Shown here: in pieces, positions 13,601 to 25,600 of the stretch
How positions within the stretch are numbered: the stretch's first letter is position 1
Layout: each line of letters begins with the position of its first letter
Source: Lindgomyces ingoldianus
Taxonomy: Eukaryota > Ascomycota > Dothideomycetes > Pleosporales > Lindgomycetaceae
Reading direction: 5' to 3'
DNA: 64,000 nt
Assembly (NCBI RefSeq): GCF_010093535.1
Contig: NW_022985185.1
Span: 615,256-679,255, forward strand
Program-made: the position numbers and the translations under genes
Notes under the pieces: generated by a model
The model's database searches: none
What the model was told of the DNA's origin: nothing
What the model saw: only the letters and a program-made list of their open reading frames with translations

Positions 13601-13712
13601 TACCTCTATCTAAAGGGTATATAAATATTATAGTAGTTGTTAATTACTTAACTAAGTATTAATACTTAATACTATGTTCCTCTATAACTGCCTCTAATAT
13701 AGCCTAGTTATT
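10656..13712 (+). pseudogene. Gypsy B gag end, protease, RT, RNase H, start of integrase
   Basis: It resumes Gypsy B after the GTTAA duplication. A protease-like stretch lies at about 11000-11330 (ALINLGVNS where D-S/T-G is expected, later LILGQL). RT begins with FIKKPRG near 11940 and contains YINNILIYSNS near 12270, the RIP form of YIDDILIYSDS. RNase H is at about 12640-13050. The integrase zinc domain lies at about 13370-13500 (HNLPVRGHLG, then CYTC). The core stops after 13712. Stops are mostly TAG or TAA. Confidence 0.85.
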
Positions 13713-14219
13713 TGTTTTTTTTTACATAGACAACCTTATTATTGCGTATAAAAAAGGCTCTAAAGCACATGCACAGCGTGTAGTAGACTAGTTACAAGAG
13801 AAGTATACCCTAACAGGAGGTAAGGACCTATAATAGTTTCTAAGAGTTAAGATTATTAAAGATTAACAGTAATAAATAATTTAGCTGTTATAGGCCTTAT
13901 ATATTAACAAGATAGCTAGGCTAGCTAACAGAAAGAACCTGCAGCATGCTACACCTATAGGTAGGATTAAACTTATGCTGCAATCTAGTTTTGCAACCCT
14001 ATTAGAAGTAAATTAATATTAGCAGAAGATTAGATCTCTGCTCTTTGCAGCAGTTACTATAAGACTAGACATTGCCTTTGCCACATCACGCCTTGCACAG
14101 TTTCTTACAAATCCCGCATCTAACTATTAGGACGCAGCTGATTGAGTCATCCTGTACCTACATGCGACACAGACGTACGCACTCTAATTAGGAGGAGAAG
14201 ACTACCTTATAGTAGCAAG
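13713..14219 (+). pseudogene. Copia G reverse transcriptase, C-terminal half
   Basis: It starts within the catalytic box (FFYIDN, RIP form of FFYVDD) and runs through motifs typical of Ty1/Copia RT: EKYTLTGGKDL, INKIARLANR, then SLLFAAVT and DIAFATSRLAQF. The stop density is low and several CpA sites survive, so it is less mutated than the Gypsy sequence on its left. It ends at GCAAG (14215-14219), the duplication made by Copia E, and continues at 37284. Confidence 0.88.
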
Positions 14220-14413
14220 TCTTGCATGAGCTGAGGAGGGGACATATGGCAAACAACTTGACAAGGGAGCGAGATCCAAACAAGGTGGAATGAGTGTATT
14301 GTAAGGTCTGAGGAGCTCGATAGAGCTCTGGGCTGACTATATACTGTACGAGATAGGAGCTATGCCTAATGAGTGAATAGTGCAGTACATGGGTATGATA
14401 TCGCGTGAGACAC

Positions 14414-15027
14414 TGTTACGGTCTACGGTTGGACCAGCGTAACTCCACCGATAGTGCTCCACAATCTGGCTGGATTGGAACAGGGCTCGCTTGCGAACCA
14501 ATCGGAGATCACGGAGGCAGCGCGGCTGCCCGAAATAATGGAAGAGTGCGCCGTCCAGTAAGGACACAGGACGCGAGGCCAAAGAAGCTTAGCAAGTCTA
14601 GACAAGCTAGACAAGTTAGCAGTAGGGCTAATTTGTAGGGCTTGTCTAGGCTTGCCTAAACTCGCCTTAGCGCACCCCTACATGTATATAGTTCCCTTGT
14701 AGAACAACTTTTAAAAGGTGTGTTTAATGTTTAGTTTATTTTTTACATAGACTAAGTAGCATTTAGCTTTCTAAAGAGCTGTAATACTATTTGTATATCT
14801 TACACTATATATACCTCTAACCCTGTCTAATAGGACTGTTTAACTCTAGCCTCCCTACTGCCGCACATAGGGCAAACCACAATCTAGTCATCCTAAGAAA
14901 CCCTCCATTAGCCTATTAGCCTGTACGTAGGACTGTACACCCTACTAGATTAGCCCCTTCTATCTGTCCTACCTTCCCCTAGGAATACTATAAAACCTAA
15001 GTGCTTTCTAAAGTAAGAATTATAACA
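14414..15027 (+). repeat. 5' LTR of Gypsy D (614 bp)
   Basis: It runs from TGTTACGGTCTACGG to ATTATAACA. The first ~250 bases are GC-rich and clean, and the last ~150 are mutated. An imperfect inverted repeat lies at 14598-14658 (CTAGACAAGCTAGACAAG against CTTGTCTAGGCTTGCCTA). Open frames of 63-81 codons on both strands here are by-products of the clean GC-rich segment. Confidence 0.92.
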
Positions 15028-15079
15028 TTAAACACTACTTTCTTTAAAAAGTATAAATACTTTATAACACAACTTAGAT

Positions 15080-16705
15080 TCTAACATAGCCTACACTGCG
15101 CTATTAGGATCTATAAAAGTTTCTACTTAAAACAAAGCTGTCTTAGCAGAACAGATTAACATAATCTAGAACAACATTAAGAAACTCTAGTAGATTAGTA
15201 ATAAGGTTAGTAAATTATTAAAACTTAAGTAAAAGATTACTAACTTTTACTAAAAAGTAGTAGAATTACAGAACTTTCTTAAACTCTTAAGCCTCTAAAA
15301 AGCTACTAACTAAGCCTATTAAATACATAAACTATAAGTAGAGTTAGTAAAGATTTAGAACATTTAATTAAAAAAAGTAAGTATTATAGCTAAAAAGACT
15401 TTAAAACTAGCCTTTTTAAAGCCTTTTAAAGAATTATTAAAAGACCTCTAACTATTCTTTATAAAATGTTACCTCTACATGTAATATAATAAAGAAGCAT
15501 TTTAGACTAACATAGAAATAATATCCTAGATAGAACTACACTTAGAAGGCTCTCTTATAATTTAGTTTTAACTTTATGTAGATAATTAGATAAACTTTAG
15601 AGTAAATAGTAAAGTACTTACTTTTAAAACTAAAAAAATATTTAGTAGCATTAAAAATTTTAAAAAAGCTCTAACAGCTATTTATAAAACTTTTAATAAA
15701 AAGAAAATTGCAGCTAATAAGTTAGACACTATAAAATAAAAAACTAGCCTAGTCTAGAATTATACAGTACACTTTAGGGAATAGCTAGCTATCTGTGGAT
15801 AGACAGACTAGAAAGCCCTCTGCTGCATGTTCTATAATAGACTAAGCAAAGTAGTAAAAGACAAATTTATGCATAGTAAAAAACTAACTACTTTTAAAAA
15901 ATTTATTACATAAGCAACAACTTATAACAACTATTATAAAAAGTGTAAAAGAAAAAAGAAATAAAAAAGAACTTTTTAAAAACTAAAGTTTATTTCTAAG
16001 AAGAAAAAGCTTTTATAATATAATAAAAAACTAATAAACCTTAGTTACATAAAGCATACATAGAGCTCCCCCTCTAAGAAAAGCTAAGTTCTAGAACGTA
16101 ATAGGCTGCCTTTAATAAAGAAATAATAAAAGTAGCTAGAGAACAAGGCCTGCCTAAACTATAAAAAAGTAGGACATTTCTGCTAAAATTACCTAGACTT
16201 CTAGAAGAGGGAGAATAAAAATACTACTATAATAATAAAAGCTATTACTACTAAATATAGCCTTATAGATAAGGAAATATTAGAAAGATTAAATAATAAA
16301 CTTTACTAGTAATATAAAAAAAACTATTTTTTAAGCAACTACTTTAAAGAGTATTAGAAAGTAGTTATTTAAAATTTTAGTAGCTTTAATATAGTGTTAC
16401 AAGACTTTATAATTTTTAAAAAATATAAAGAAGAGACTTAGATCTAAGGATATATTATAAACATTTAAAAAAAAAAATAGTTCCCCCTTTAAAACTAGAC
16501 CCCTAGCACTTTAGCAAGAGAGCTCTTTTAATAGTTTTAGAAATGCAAATGCTAGAAGTGTAGTCTATAACATAACTACCTAAGTTATTATATAGTCTTA
16601 CTTTACTAAATAAATATTAGCAATAACTACCTTACATTTAACATTATATAATAAATAGCTAGAGTTAAGTATAATATTATAAATAAAAAAAAGTAATAGC
16701 AGTTC
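15080..16705 (+). pseudogene. Gypsy D gag remnant with CCHC knuckle
   Basis: This is a Lys- and Gln-rich, probably helical Gag. A typical Gypsy capsid stretch lies at about 15420-15830 (FIKCYLYMQYN, then LAICG and ALCCMFYNRLS). A zinc knuckle is at 16151-16192: Cys-Leu-Asn-Cys(Tyr)-x4-His-x4-Cys(Tyr), around KKVGHFC. Both altered Cys codons are TAT or TAC, consistent with TG to TA change. It is cut by Copia I at 16705 and resumes at 22605. Confidence 0.82.
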
Positions 16706-16960
16706 TGTCCGAATAGTGATATTCGGGCGCCTGGTTGATAGTCACGTGGCTCGGATGCGCCCGGATCCCTGTGCACAGAGATCTGTGCGCAGAGTTTGGG
16801 ACTATATCAACCCCTTTCCTTTGTATAATAGAAAACAAAACAAGAAGCAATTAACACTAGTTACCTAACACCCCTGTGCAATGTTTACACTGTGCAAACC
16901 TCTCCATCTTGTACGCATTTGCTAACACTAAGTGCTAGCTAGCAGAGAGTCTATTTAACA
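16706..16960 (+). repeat. 5' LTR of Copia I (255 bp)
   Basis: It starts TGTCCGAATAGTGATATTCGG, with an inverted repeat CCGAATAGTGATATTCGG near the start, and ends CTATTTAACA. The outer half is clean; in the inner half CCGTCTCGTACG has become CCATCTTGTACG. Confidence 0.92.
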
Positions 16961-17249
16961 CTAATTAGTAGTTTAAATACTGTAAGAGAGAAAGCTTTTC
17001 TTATACCTTTCTATTTAAAAGTTTATGTATAAAAAGAATTCTTTTCTTTACTACTTTAACTATAAATTAGTAAGAGTAAAAACAGAGTTTAATTTATATA
17101 TAAGTAGCTGTAAATCTCTGTTTAGTTACCTAAGCAAGAGTAAGAAACCTGTCTGTACAATACTATTTAGAGGTATTATATAAATAGTAGTGCTTGTTTA
17201 ACACTAGAAGGTCTGTTTTATCTTTTTGCACAAGGCTGTTTAGAGGCAG

Positions 17250-19250
17250 CGTACAACAAGAAGTAAGACAGCGCGCGACAACACATAATTAACTACTATA
17301 GAGCAACAAGCAACGCTAGCTCTATCTATAACTAGCTAACATAACATATTAATGTACAACTAATACATACCTCTTATAGGCATCTTAGCAAAGACCCTAG
17401 CAGAGCAGACAAACATTAAGAATTAAGTAGATAAGATTAAACTGTTAAATAACACACCTAAAAATAAGCTTAATTTATACGCAGCTAACTTAATTATAGA
17501 ACTCTACACATTAAGCGTAATAAACGTACATATGCTTAAGAACTTTTAAAATAACTTTGTAGAGTAAAAGCTTATACACTTTAGAGATCTTAGCTAACTG
17601 TTTCTATAAAAACTAATTACTACTCTATAGAACAAAGGCATTAGCTTTAAGAAGAACATAATAAAGGCTACTACACTATATAGACTTATAAAAGAAGAAC
17701 ACACATTTACTATCTTACTAGAGCATTATATAAAACTATTACTACTATTACTAGTCTTAATGCAACAGAGGATGTCTCTGTATAAATTACCTATAAACCT
17801 AATACTTTCTCTGTAATTAGTACAACTACTTTGCAATAGCTTACTGTACAAGAGCACAACTAGGCAGCTACATGTTCCTGTAGCCACAGCTCCACATAAG
17901 ATTCCCTAAAGCTTGTACCTACTGTATATAATTTAATTACTGTACAATCTATACTAACTTCTACCTACATAAGATATTACAGCAGAGAACCTTACGCCTA
18001 AGAAGGTTATATAATTCTAGAAGGCATAGAGGAAGAAAAATAACTATATAAGGCAATTATATAATATCCTAGCTAACAAGGCTATAGTATTTATTAAGCT
18101 CTACTAACACCTTGCTATTTCTAAGGCATTATACGCAAGCATCTTTCCTAATATCCTTAAAAGGCGCGCACATATGTTCTACCTTCACAATATTAGTCTA
18201 GGATAATTATAAAAGTTACTGTATAAGCAGCTTAGTAATTACTTTAATACTAACATAAACTATAACTAGTATTAGACAGATTAAATAATAATAAGCTTTA
18301 CATAAAGTAAGTAGAAGAACTTTATAAAAACCCTACATAAAGCTTTTAAAGCTATAATTAATAAACTTACTCTTATATAAAAAGCTCTTAGTCTATAATT
18401 CTAAGGCAAGATACTGCTTTACACTACTATTATATAAGCATGCTAAGGGCAACTTAAACTTAAATAAGCAATGTTCTTAATTAAGCCTATATATAAGGCA
18501 CTGTACAGTGACCTTTATTTAGCACTTTAGGTTATAATTAATTAACAAAACAATGCATTTATAAATAAATCCTAGGACGTGTACTACACTAATAAGTAAT
18601 ATAGCTTACTATGTACACATAGCTATTAACAACATAAAAGAAGCTTAAAAGGATATAAAGAATTATTTAGACTATAGTTCTCTACATAATTAAAGCAATG
18701 CTTTGTCTGTTATAAGAAAGAATATTAGTTAATAAATTATTCTTACATAGATTAATCTTATGCAAAACACTAATATATCTCTTTATATAAAGGATTCTAT
18801 AACAAGACACTAACATGTAAGGAGGTAAATATGTACATTTAAAAGTTTAAAGGCAAACTAAAGCAGAAAAAAGAGAAGTTGTATAACAATAATAACTTAG
18901 ATAAAGAGAAAAGTAAGAAGATTATTAACTACCTTACTAATGCTATATTTCTCTACTGCGCAACTGCAAAGGACATCTACAGCCTAGAACCTAAAAGATA
19001 CGCAGAATAGTTTATTCTTAAAGATTAATACTGTACAGTATACTAAGGTAAACTATAGAATACTAGCGTAGTAAAGATCTCTACTATAGAGAAGTTATAA
19101 CTTAAAGCATACCTGTAAGAATTCCCTTATACAAAAGTAGACTAGACACTAAAAAAGAAGAGTATTAGCTTTAAAAAATAAGAATTAATAAAATTAATTA
19201 GTACTATATAAATTACTAACCTAGTTAGTAATGTAACATATTACATCCTA
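17250..19250 (+). pseudogene. Copia I gag remnant with Cys-rich motif
   Basis: A RIP-degraded frame begins near 17280. It contains conserved-looking runs such as LYKAIIQYPSQQGY (about 18030-18070) and a Cys-rich box near 18690-18740 reading QCFVCYKKEYQLINYSY, where several Cys, Trp and His codons look mutated. The same box occurs in J near 60390. The box resembles the zinc-binding segment of a fungal Copia lineage; RNA binding is inferred. Confidence 0.7.
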
Positions 19251-20560
19251 GACACCCTAACACTGTTCCTACTGTCTCTAGCAGACGCAGACTAAATAGG
19301 TGCGTACTTTAACAACGTGCAGAATGTAATTGTACAAAGTAATAGAAATACTGTTCTAGTTGTACAAAAATAAAGTTATCTATTCTTTAATGTATAAAAG
19401 AAGGAATTAATGTCTTTTTTTACTAAACGCAAACTTTAACAACTACATAAAAGATTTAGCTATTCTTGTACAGAACAACTTTACATAATGCTTAAGAACG
19501 CTAGACATAACATTAATCTCTCTATACTTAAGAAGATTAAGAAGTTCTGCTACATATGTTAGCTACACAACCTAGCACTATAAAGATTTAAGTTTATAAT
19601 TAAGAACAACTTACACTTTAACTATAAAATAGTAATTAATATTGTACAAATTAGTAACTAAGACGTACTACATGTAATTAACATAGATACATTGTTCTAA
19701 GCAGCAACCTTCTTAAAATTAATGTCTGCACAAGATACCTAGGACGCGCTCTATAAGTGTTAGATTAACACGTACTAAGGCTTACCTAATTACATTATAC
19801 ATAACTCTAGTACAAACTTTGCATCTAAAGACTTCTAGAATTACGCAAAGATTGTAGGAGCAACGTGTTAACAGATGCTAGTAGAGGCCTATTAGGCTCT
19901 AGGGAAGATTAAGCGCGCGCACGCACTACTGCAACGTGCGTACAATATCCTCTGTGCAGAATTAGATAATTATATAAACAATAAGTTAGTGTTATAGATA
20001 GCTGTTAAAGCCCTAAATAATATAGTAAGACTAAACAGTCTTATACCTACATTACTTATGTTTAGAACATACCTAAGAATTAACATAGATTTTGCACTAT
20101 TCTCTAATATTATTACGCAAGCTAACGCTGTATAAAAGGTAATAAAGATGCTTTAAAGTAAAAAAGCAAAAGTTAATATTAATTATATAATTAATACCTA
20201 AAATAGCTTAACCTTATATAAAGTACTAAATCTTCTACTTAGTTCTAAAGTAAAGACATAGCAAAAGAAGAAGAAATAAACAGGACTGCACATAGTAAAA
20301 GGAATTAAGGCCCTAGACGTTATTATTAAGATAGAGAACAGTCTAGTAAAACTCTGCTACACACAAGTTATGCTATATTATTATACAAAGAATAAGGATA
20401 AACCCGCACAAAAATTACTAGATCTAGATAAACTAGCCCTAGTACAAAGGGATCCTCTACAGGCATAAAAGAGAGGTTGCCTACGCAAGTAACTAACCCT
20501 AGTTAATAGACTGCATAAAACAGCCCCTTAAACAGTATTAGATTTATTATATAAACTAAA
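19250..20560 (+). pseudogene. Copia I protease and integrase remnant
   Basis: After a weak protease region (ADADQIGAYFNN near 19280, where the family has a D-x-G triad), the integrase zinc domain lies at 19440-19570: LHKRFSYSCTEQLY, then FCYICQLHN. The His pair is partly changed to Tyr, and the Cys pair is intact. The core follows with INIDTLFQAATF (about 19680-19715), NYIIHNSST and a Glu-to-Lys-altered GKIKRAHA near 19900. Integrase would insert element cDNA in the nucleus. Confidence 0.8.
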
Positions 20561-22330
20561 ACTAGAACTATAGCTAGCTAAAAAAGGCTAAGAGAAACTA
20601 CATAAGAATTTATAGGCTACAACATTTCTAACCTAAAAGAAAAAGGAAGACTACACACTAGCAATTAAGCTCTGTGCAGACAGTGTAATTACAACACCTA
20701 GAAGACTATTTAAAGAATTAGACTGTACAGAAATAGAGAGTCTAATTATAAGTAGCACATTTAAGGTACTCTTATATAATCTATTAATCTATAAGGGACA
20801 AATCTTTAACCTTTAACTTATATATAAAGTTAAAAGAAAATTAACAAAACTATATAAAAAGTTATAACTTATGTTTATAAAACATTTAAATAAGGAGAAG
20901 AAGAAGATTCTTACATAGTCTCTTATAATTTAGAAAATAAGTTAGAGGTTAATTCTAGCTATTAGCCTATTACTAATAGCTTTGTACAACATGCACTGTA
21001 AACTACGCAATATTACCTAGGCATATATATAATTAATAGACAAGCTTGTTTGCACTCTTTTTATATAACTACTAAAAGAACTCTGTAAAAGCTTTCCTCT
21101 ACACATAATATTTAAAGTTGTATAACTACTATACAGCGCAGTAGAGTTAGGCTTATATTAGTTTAAAACATACTACAACTATTATAAAAATAGACTTTTT
21201 ATAAAAACCTTATTATATAATTTATGCTTGTTAATTACATATAAAGGCTTAATAGTGTTTAGTATTATAGGACTGCAGACAGATAATACTCTTAGTATTG
21301 TTACAGCTAATTTTGCATAAAGAGAGGAAAAAAAATTACTTAAAGCTAACTTCTAAGTAAAGCCTAAGACTATACTATTGCATAATTAGGCTATTAAATT
21401 TAATAGAGGAAAGATCTACTTTATATAAAATAATATTATTCTTACATAGAAAGGTTAAGCTAGGAATCTACACATAATAGAGTCTAAGGTAGAGGATGCC
21501 GCGCAGAAGTACGTTAAACAGCGCGCGCGAGGTGCCTATATTGCATTAGTATGTTAACCTAAGGCAGCATTTAACCTGTCTACTGCCGCTTAAGTTGTGT
21601 TGCTGTTGTACAACAATATTAAGGCATTAAATGTATAAATCTAATAGCAAATTAATAACTAGAATAAAGAATTATTATATATACTACTTAATCTCTTTTA
21701 TATAAAGTTATTTATCTTTACTAACAAATTATTTATAAATAATAAGGACCTAAGTTTACAGCTTAGCTTTCTTATTATTCTTAAAATAGAGTAGCGCACT
21801 AGGAACTTATACAACTTTAAAATTATAGGTAATATTGTACACTAGAACTTCTCTAAGTATAAATAGGTTACCTGCTCTGTACTAGCTAGTAAATTATATA
21901 GAATAGTAGGAGGATTTAACTGCGTAATCGCACTAAGCACAACAATTAACTAAATTACACGTATGCTTAGAATACCTCCTGTACCTATTGTACTATGCAT
22001 AGATTTAAGATCTCTGTATAAATGTCTTATAAAGCTTAAGACAACAAATAAGAAGAGACTTATAATTAATATTATGTTAATTTAAGAATTGTACAAGAAG
22101 AGGGAGATTATAGAGATTAAGTAGATTAATAGAAGAGACAACCCTACAAATGCCTGTATAAAGAAGGCGCTAAACTCTGCTTTTAAGGAACTAATTTTGT
22201 ACAACTAACTAACTATTAGAGTTAAAGCGTTAGTTAACAGACTTAAGCCTGTACAAGATAGGTAAAAAGGGCCCTACAGCAACCTGTCTACTGTATGTGT
22301 AAACAAGGCAAGTCCTGTATAAAGAAAAAA
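20560..22330 (+). pseudogene. Copia I reverse transcriptase and RNase H remnant
   Basis: RT runs from about 20580 and includes YNYYKNRLF near 21180 and SIIGLQTDNTLSIVTANFAQ at about 21262-21320. QTDN stands where most Copia RTs have YVDD. RNase H is at 21690-22300, with LFIFTNKLFINNKDLSLQ (D in the first position changed to N), then SVLASKLYRIVGGFNC and a C-terminal KKALNSA. The family alignment is from memory; the order and spacing are seen. Confidence 0.82.
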
Positions 22331-22344
22331 CAAAAAGTTGCTAA

Positions 22345-22599
22345 TGTCTAAATAGTAATATTTAGGCGCCTAGTTAATAGTCACGTGGCTTAGATGCGCC
22401 TAGATCCCTGTGCACAGAGATCCGTGCGCAGAGTTTAGGACTATATTAACCCCTTTCCTTTGTACAATAGAAAACAAAACAAGAAGCAATTAACACTAGT
22501 TACTCAACACCCCCGTGCGATGTTTACACTGTGCAAACCTCTCCGTCTCGTACGCATTTGCTAACACCAAGTGCTAGCTAGCAGAGAGTCTATTCAACA
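22345..22599 (+). repeat. 3' LTR of Copia I (255 bp)
   Basis: It pairs with 16706-16960. Here the left, inner end is mutated (TGTCTAAATAGTAATATTTAGG) and the right, outer end is clean (CTCCGTCTCGTACG, CTATTCAACA). Confidence 0.92.
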
Positions 22600-22604
22600 A
22601 GTTC

Positions 22605-25600
22605 TTTATTAAAATTAGAAATTAAAAACTAGAAGAACTAGGCAAACCTGCTAGGTTTAAAGTCCTAAAGCTAGTACTTAGAAAGCTAGAGACACTACTT
22701 CTAAGCCTTATAATTAGCAAAAAGGCTTTAGTAATACAACAGAGCTATAGTTAGTGCACACTCTGTAAAAACAAAACTTATAGCACTAATAATTATTAAT
22801 AAAAAGGACACCTTGTTTAGATAGTATAAACACAGGAATACCTACAGTAGACTTAGAAGAGCCCTTTTAACATGTTACATAGACCTAACAATTGTCTATA
22901 CCCCTAGTACTAGTGCACGCGACAATACTGCATTAAACACTAAGATAATAAGCATAAAACAGGCTAGTAGCCTATATAAAAAAAGAACTATAATAGATGC
23001 CTATAGCAAAAGACAGCCTTAGCCTGTAAAACTACAAACTATTACACCTGCTAAATAGCTCCCCTACATAAGCAGAAGAGATAAGTAGTGTGTAAAGAGT
23101 AAGATAACTGCAGGTTCTACTATTTCTAGTAAAAAGTAGTAAGAAAAAAAGACTACCTAACATTACATTATCTAGTTAAAGATTATAAATGTAAAGCAGC
23201 TAACTACTATAATTAAAAACATTAAATTTTTAAAAAAAAAATAAGTTTAATAATAACTTATAAGACATTAACTTTTATTCTTTTTTTAATAAAGAAGTTA
23301 AACATAACATATTAGTAGTAATTATAGTAAGATAAGAGGCAGAACACAGCCTTATAACTACCTTTACATATAAAGGATGGCCTAGACTAGCCCTTATAGA
23401 CAGTAAATGCACCTTTACTGCTATTAATAAAAATTAGGTAGATAAATAAAGCATACTATTTTATATAAAAAAAACTTATTTAAGGTAACTCTTACTAACA
23501 CATTATTAATTAAATACAGTAGAGAATAGATTAACCTAGAAACTTATAAAAAAGACTTTAAGACCTCTAATATAAAAAACTAGAGGTCTATAAATATACT
23601 CTAGCTAGAAGGCAAGTATAATGTAATCCTAGGCTATAATTAGCTTAGGACACATAATTCTACAATTAACTAAAGAACTATAACTATAGAAACTTCTAAT
23701 AACTATGCACACATAACCTAGTTAGCATACTATAATAACTATTACCTAGTTTATAAATAAGTAAAGCAGGGTAGCAGTTACTACTCTAAAAAAAGAAAAC
23801 TTTAAAAATTTCTTTACTAAAAGCTAAAAGCCTAGGTAATAAAAATAATAAAAAAAAAACTTAAGAAAGTCCTTTATAAAAAAATTAAAGTTAATAAAAA
23901 TATAAAATAAATTAGTGTTATTTAAATCTAGAAAGAAGGCTGCATCCTAACTAAGTATAAAGATTATAAAGATATGTTTAAGACACTAGAGGACCTAAAA
24001 GAGCTACTACTACACTAGCCTTAGAATTATGCTATTAATTTAATAAAAGATTATAATTTAAAAACCTATAAGCTTTGCCCCCTAACAAAGATATAAAAGA
24101 AGGCCTTATAAAAATATATTAATAAGATGTTAGTATAAAGCTATATTTAAGAAAGCTATAGCCCTATAGCTTTAGCTATAGTCTTTACTAAAAAGAAAAA
24201 AGAAAAAATCTAAGTCTATTAAGACTATAAAACCTTAAATAATAACATAATCTAAGATTAGTTTTCTTTACTAATTATATAAAATATTATAAACTAATTA
24301 AAAGGAACTTAGTACTTTATAAAGTTTAATGTACAAGACAGATTTAATAAGATAAAAATATAAAAAGAAGATAAGTAGCTTATAGTGTTTAAGACCTTAT
24401 AGGGACTTTATAAACTACTAGTAATGCTATTTAGCCTAATAAATGCCTTAGCAACATTTTAGCAAATTATTAATATAGCTCTTAACCTATACTTTAATGT
24501 CTTTACTCTAGTATATTTAGATGACGTCCTTATCTATTTAAAAGATACCCTAGAAGACTATGTATAAAAGGTATAAAAAGTCTTAGAACAGCTTAAAAAG
24601 TATAAACTCTACCTGCAGCTCTTTAAATGCAAATTCTACATTACTAAAATAAAATACTTAAGATTTATAATTAATAAAAAAAAAATAAAGATTAACCTAG
24701 CTAAAGTATAAAAAGTACTTAAATAGCTAAAACTTATAATAGTTAAGAAAGTAAAAGAATTTCTAGAACTATTAGGCTATGTTAGACAAATAATTAGAGA
24801 CTACTTAAAAATTACTATACTATTAACAAACACTATAACTAAGAAATAGGTAATAGTAAAATTTATTTAGACTTTATAAATAAATAAAGCATTTTTAGCG
24901 CTAAAATAAGCTATAATAGCTAAGCTAGTGCTAAGAATGTATAACTTATAATTAGATACTAAGATCTACACAGACGCATCCCTAGAAGCTAGCAGAGCTG
25001 CGCTCTATTAGAAATAAGAAGATAGAAAATAGCACCTAGTTACATACTACTTTACTAAGTTCTTAGGACCTAAAGCAGGTTACAGCATACCTAACAAAGA
25101 ACTAAAAGCAATATTAAATGCTGTAAAAGTATAGGCTATAAAGCTACATAGAATAGCAAAGCTATTTTATATTATAACTAACTATGTAAATTTAGTTATG
25201 TTTTTAACAGTAAAGAAACTCTTACTAATGCATGTAAAATAGGCAATAGAGCTTGCCTAGTTTAATTACATTATTAAGCATGTTCTAAGAACACAGAATT
25301 AGCAGGCTAACGCTCTTAGCTAAAGGCTAGACTACTTTAATAAAGAAAAGGAAGGAACTAAAAAGTTTACACTTTTTAAAGAAACTAATAAAGAATAGAT
25401 CTATAATAGACTTAGACTTATTAAAAAGTTCTACATGCTTATAGTAAGTAAGTAAAGATAAAAAAACTTAATTTAAAAGTATTATAAATCTCTAATGTTT
25501 AGACATCTAGAAATAGGCACTCTTTAGAAAAAGCTAAGGGCTGCTATACTATAATAAATACTAAAGGTAAAGCAACTATGCACAGAGGTGCTTAGAGAGT

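Larger units (their letters stand above)
1691..13712 (+). mobile_element. Gypsy retrotransposon B (A family), 3' end deleted
   Basis: It has a 5' LTR at 1691-2008, gag at about 2010-2970 continuing after 10656, then protease, RT, RNase H and the start of integrase up to 13712. It is the same family as the minus-strand elements at 29508, 42804 and 54026; bases after the LTR match the reverse complement of those copies throughout. Gypsy C sits inside it, flanked by GTTAA on both sides. Similarity stops abruptly at 13712, where Copia G sequence begins. By comparison with A, about 1.34 kb is missing, including the integrase core, chromodomain and 3' LTR. Confidence 0.85.
16706..22599 (+). mobile_element. 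Copia retrotransposon I, full length (5894 bp)
   Basis: It is the innermost element of the left stack. The 255-bp LTRs are at 16706-16960 and 22345-22599, and the AGTTC duplication at 16701-16705 and 22600-22604. The plus-strand coding region follows Copia order: gag, protease, integrase, RT, RNase H. Its RT catalytic box reads QTDN, not YVDD. A relative, J, starts at 59982. It is heavily mutated inside and clean at the outer LTR ends. Confidence 0.92.

Noticed and set aside
14337..14638. Three overlapping frames of 63-81 codons on both strands
   Set aside because: They lie in the E and D LTRs, overlap in opposite directions and have no family resemblance. The LTR copy at 27450 does not keep them.
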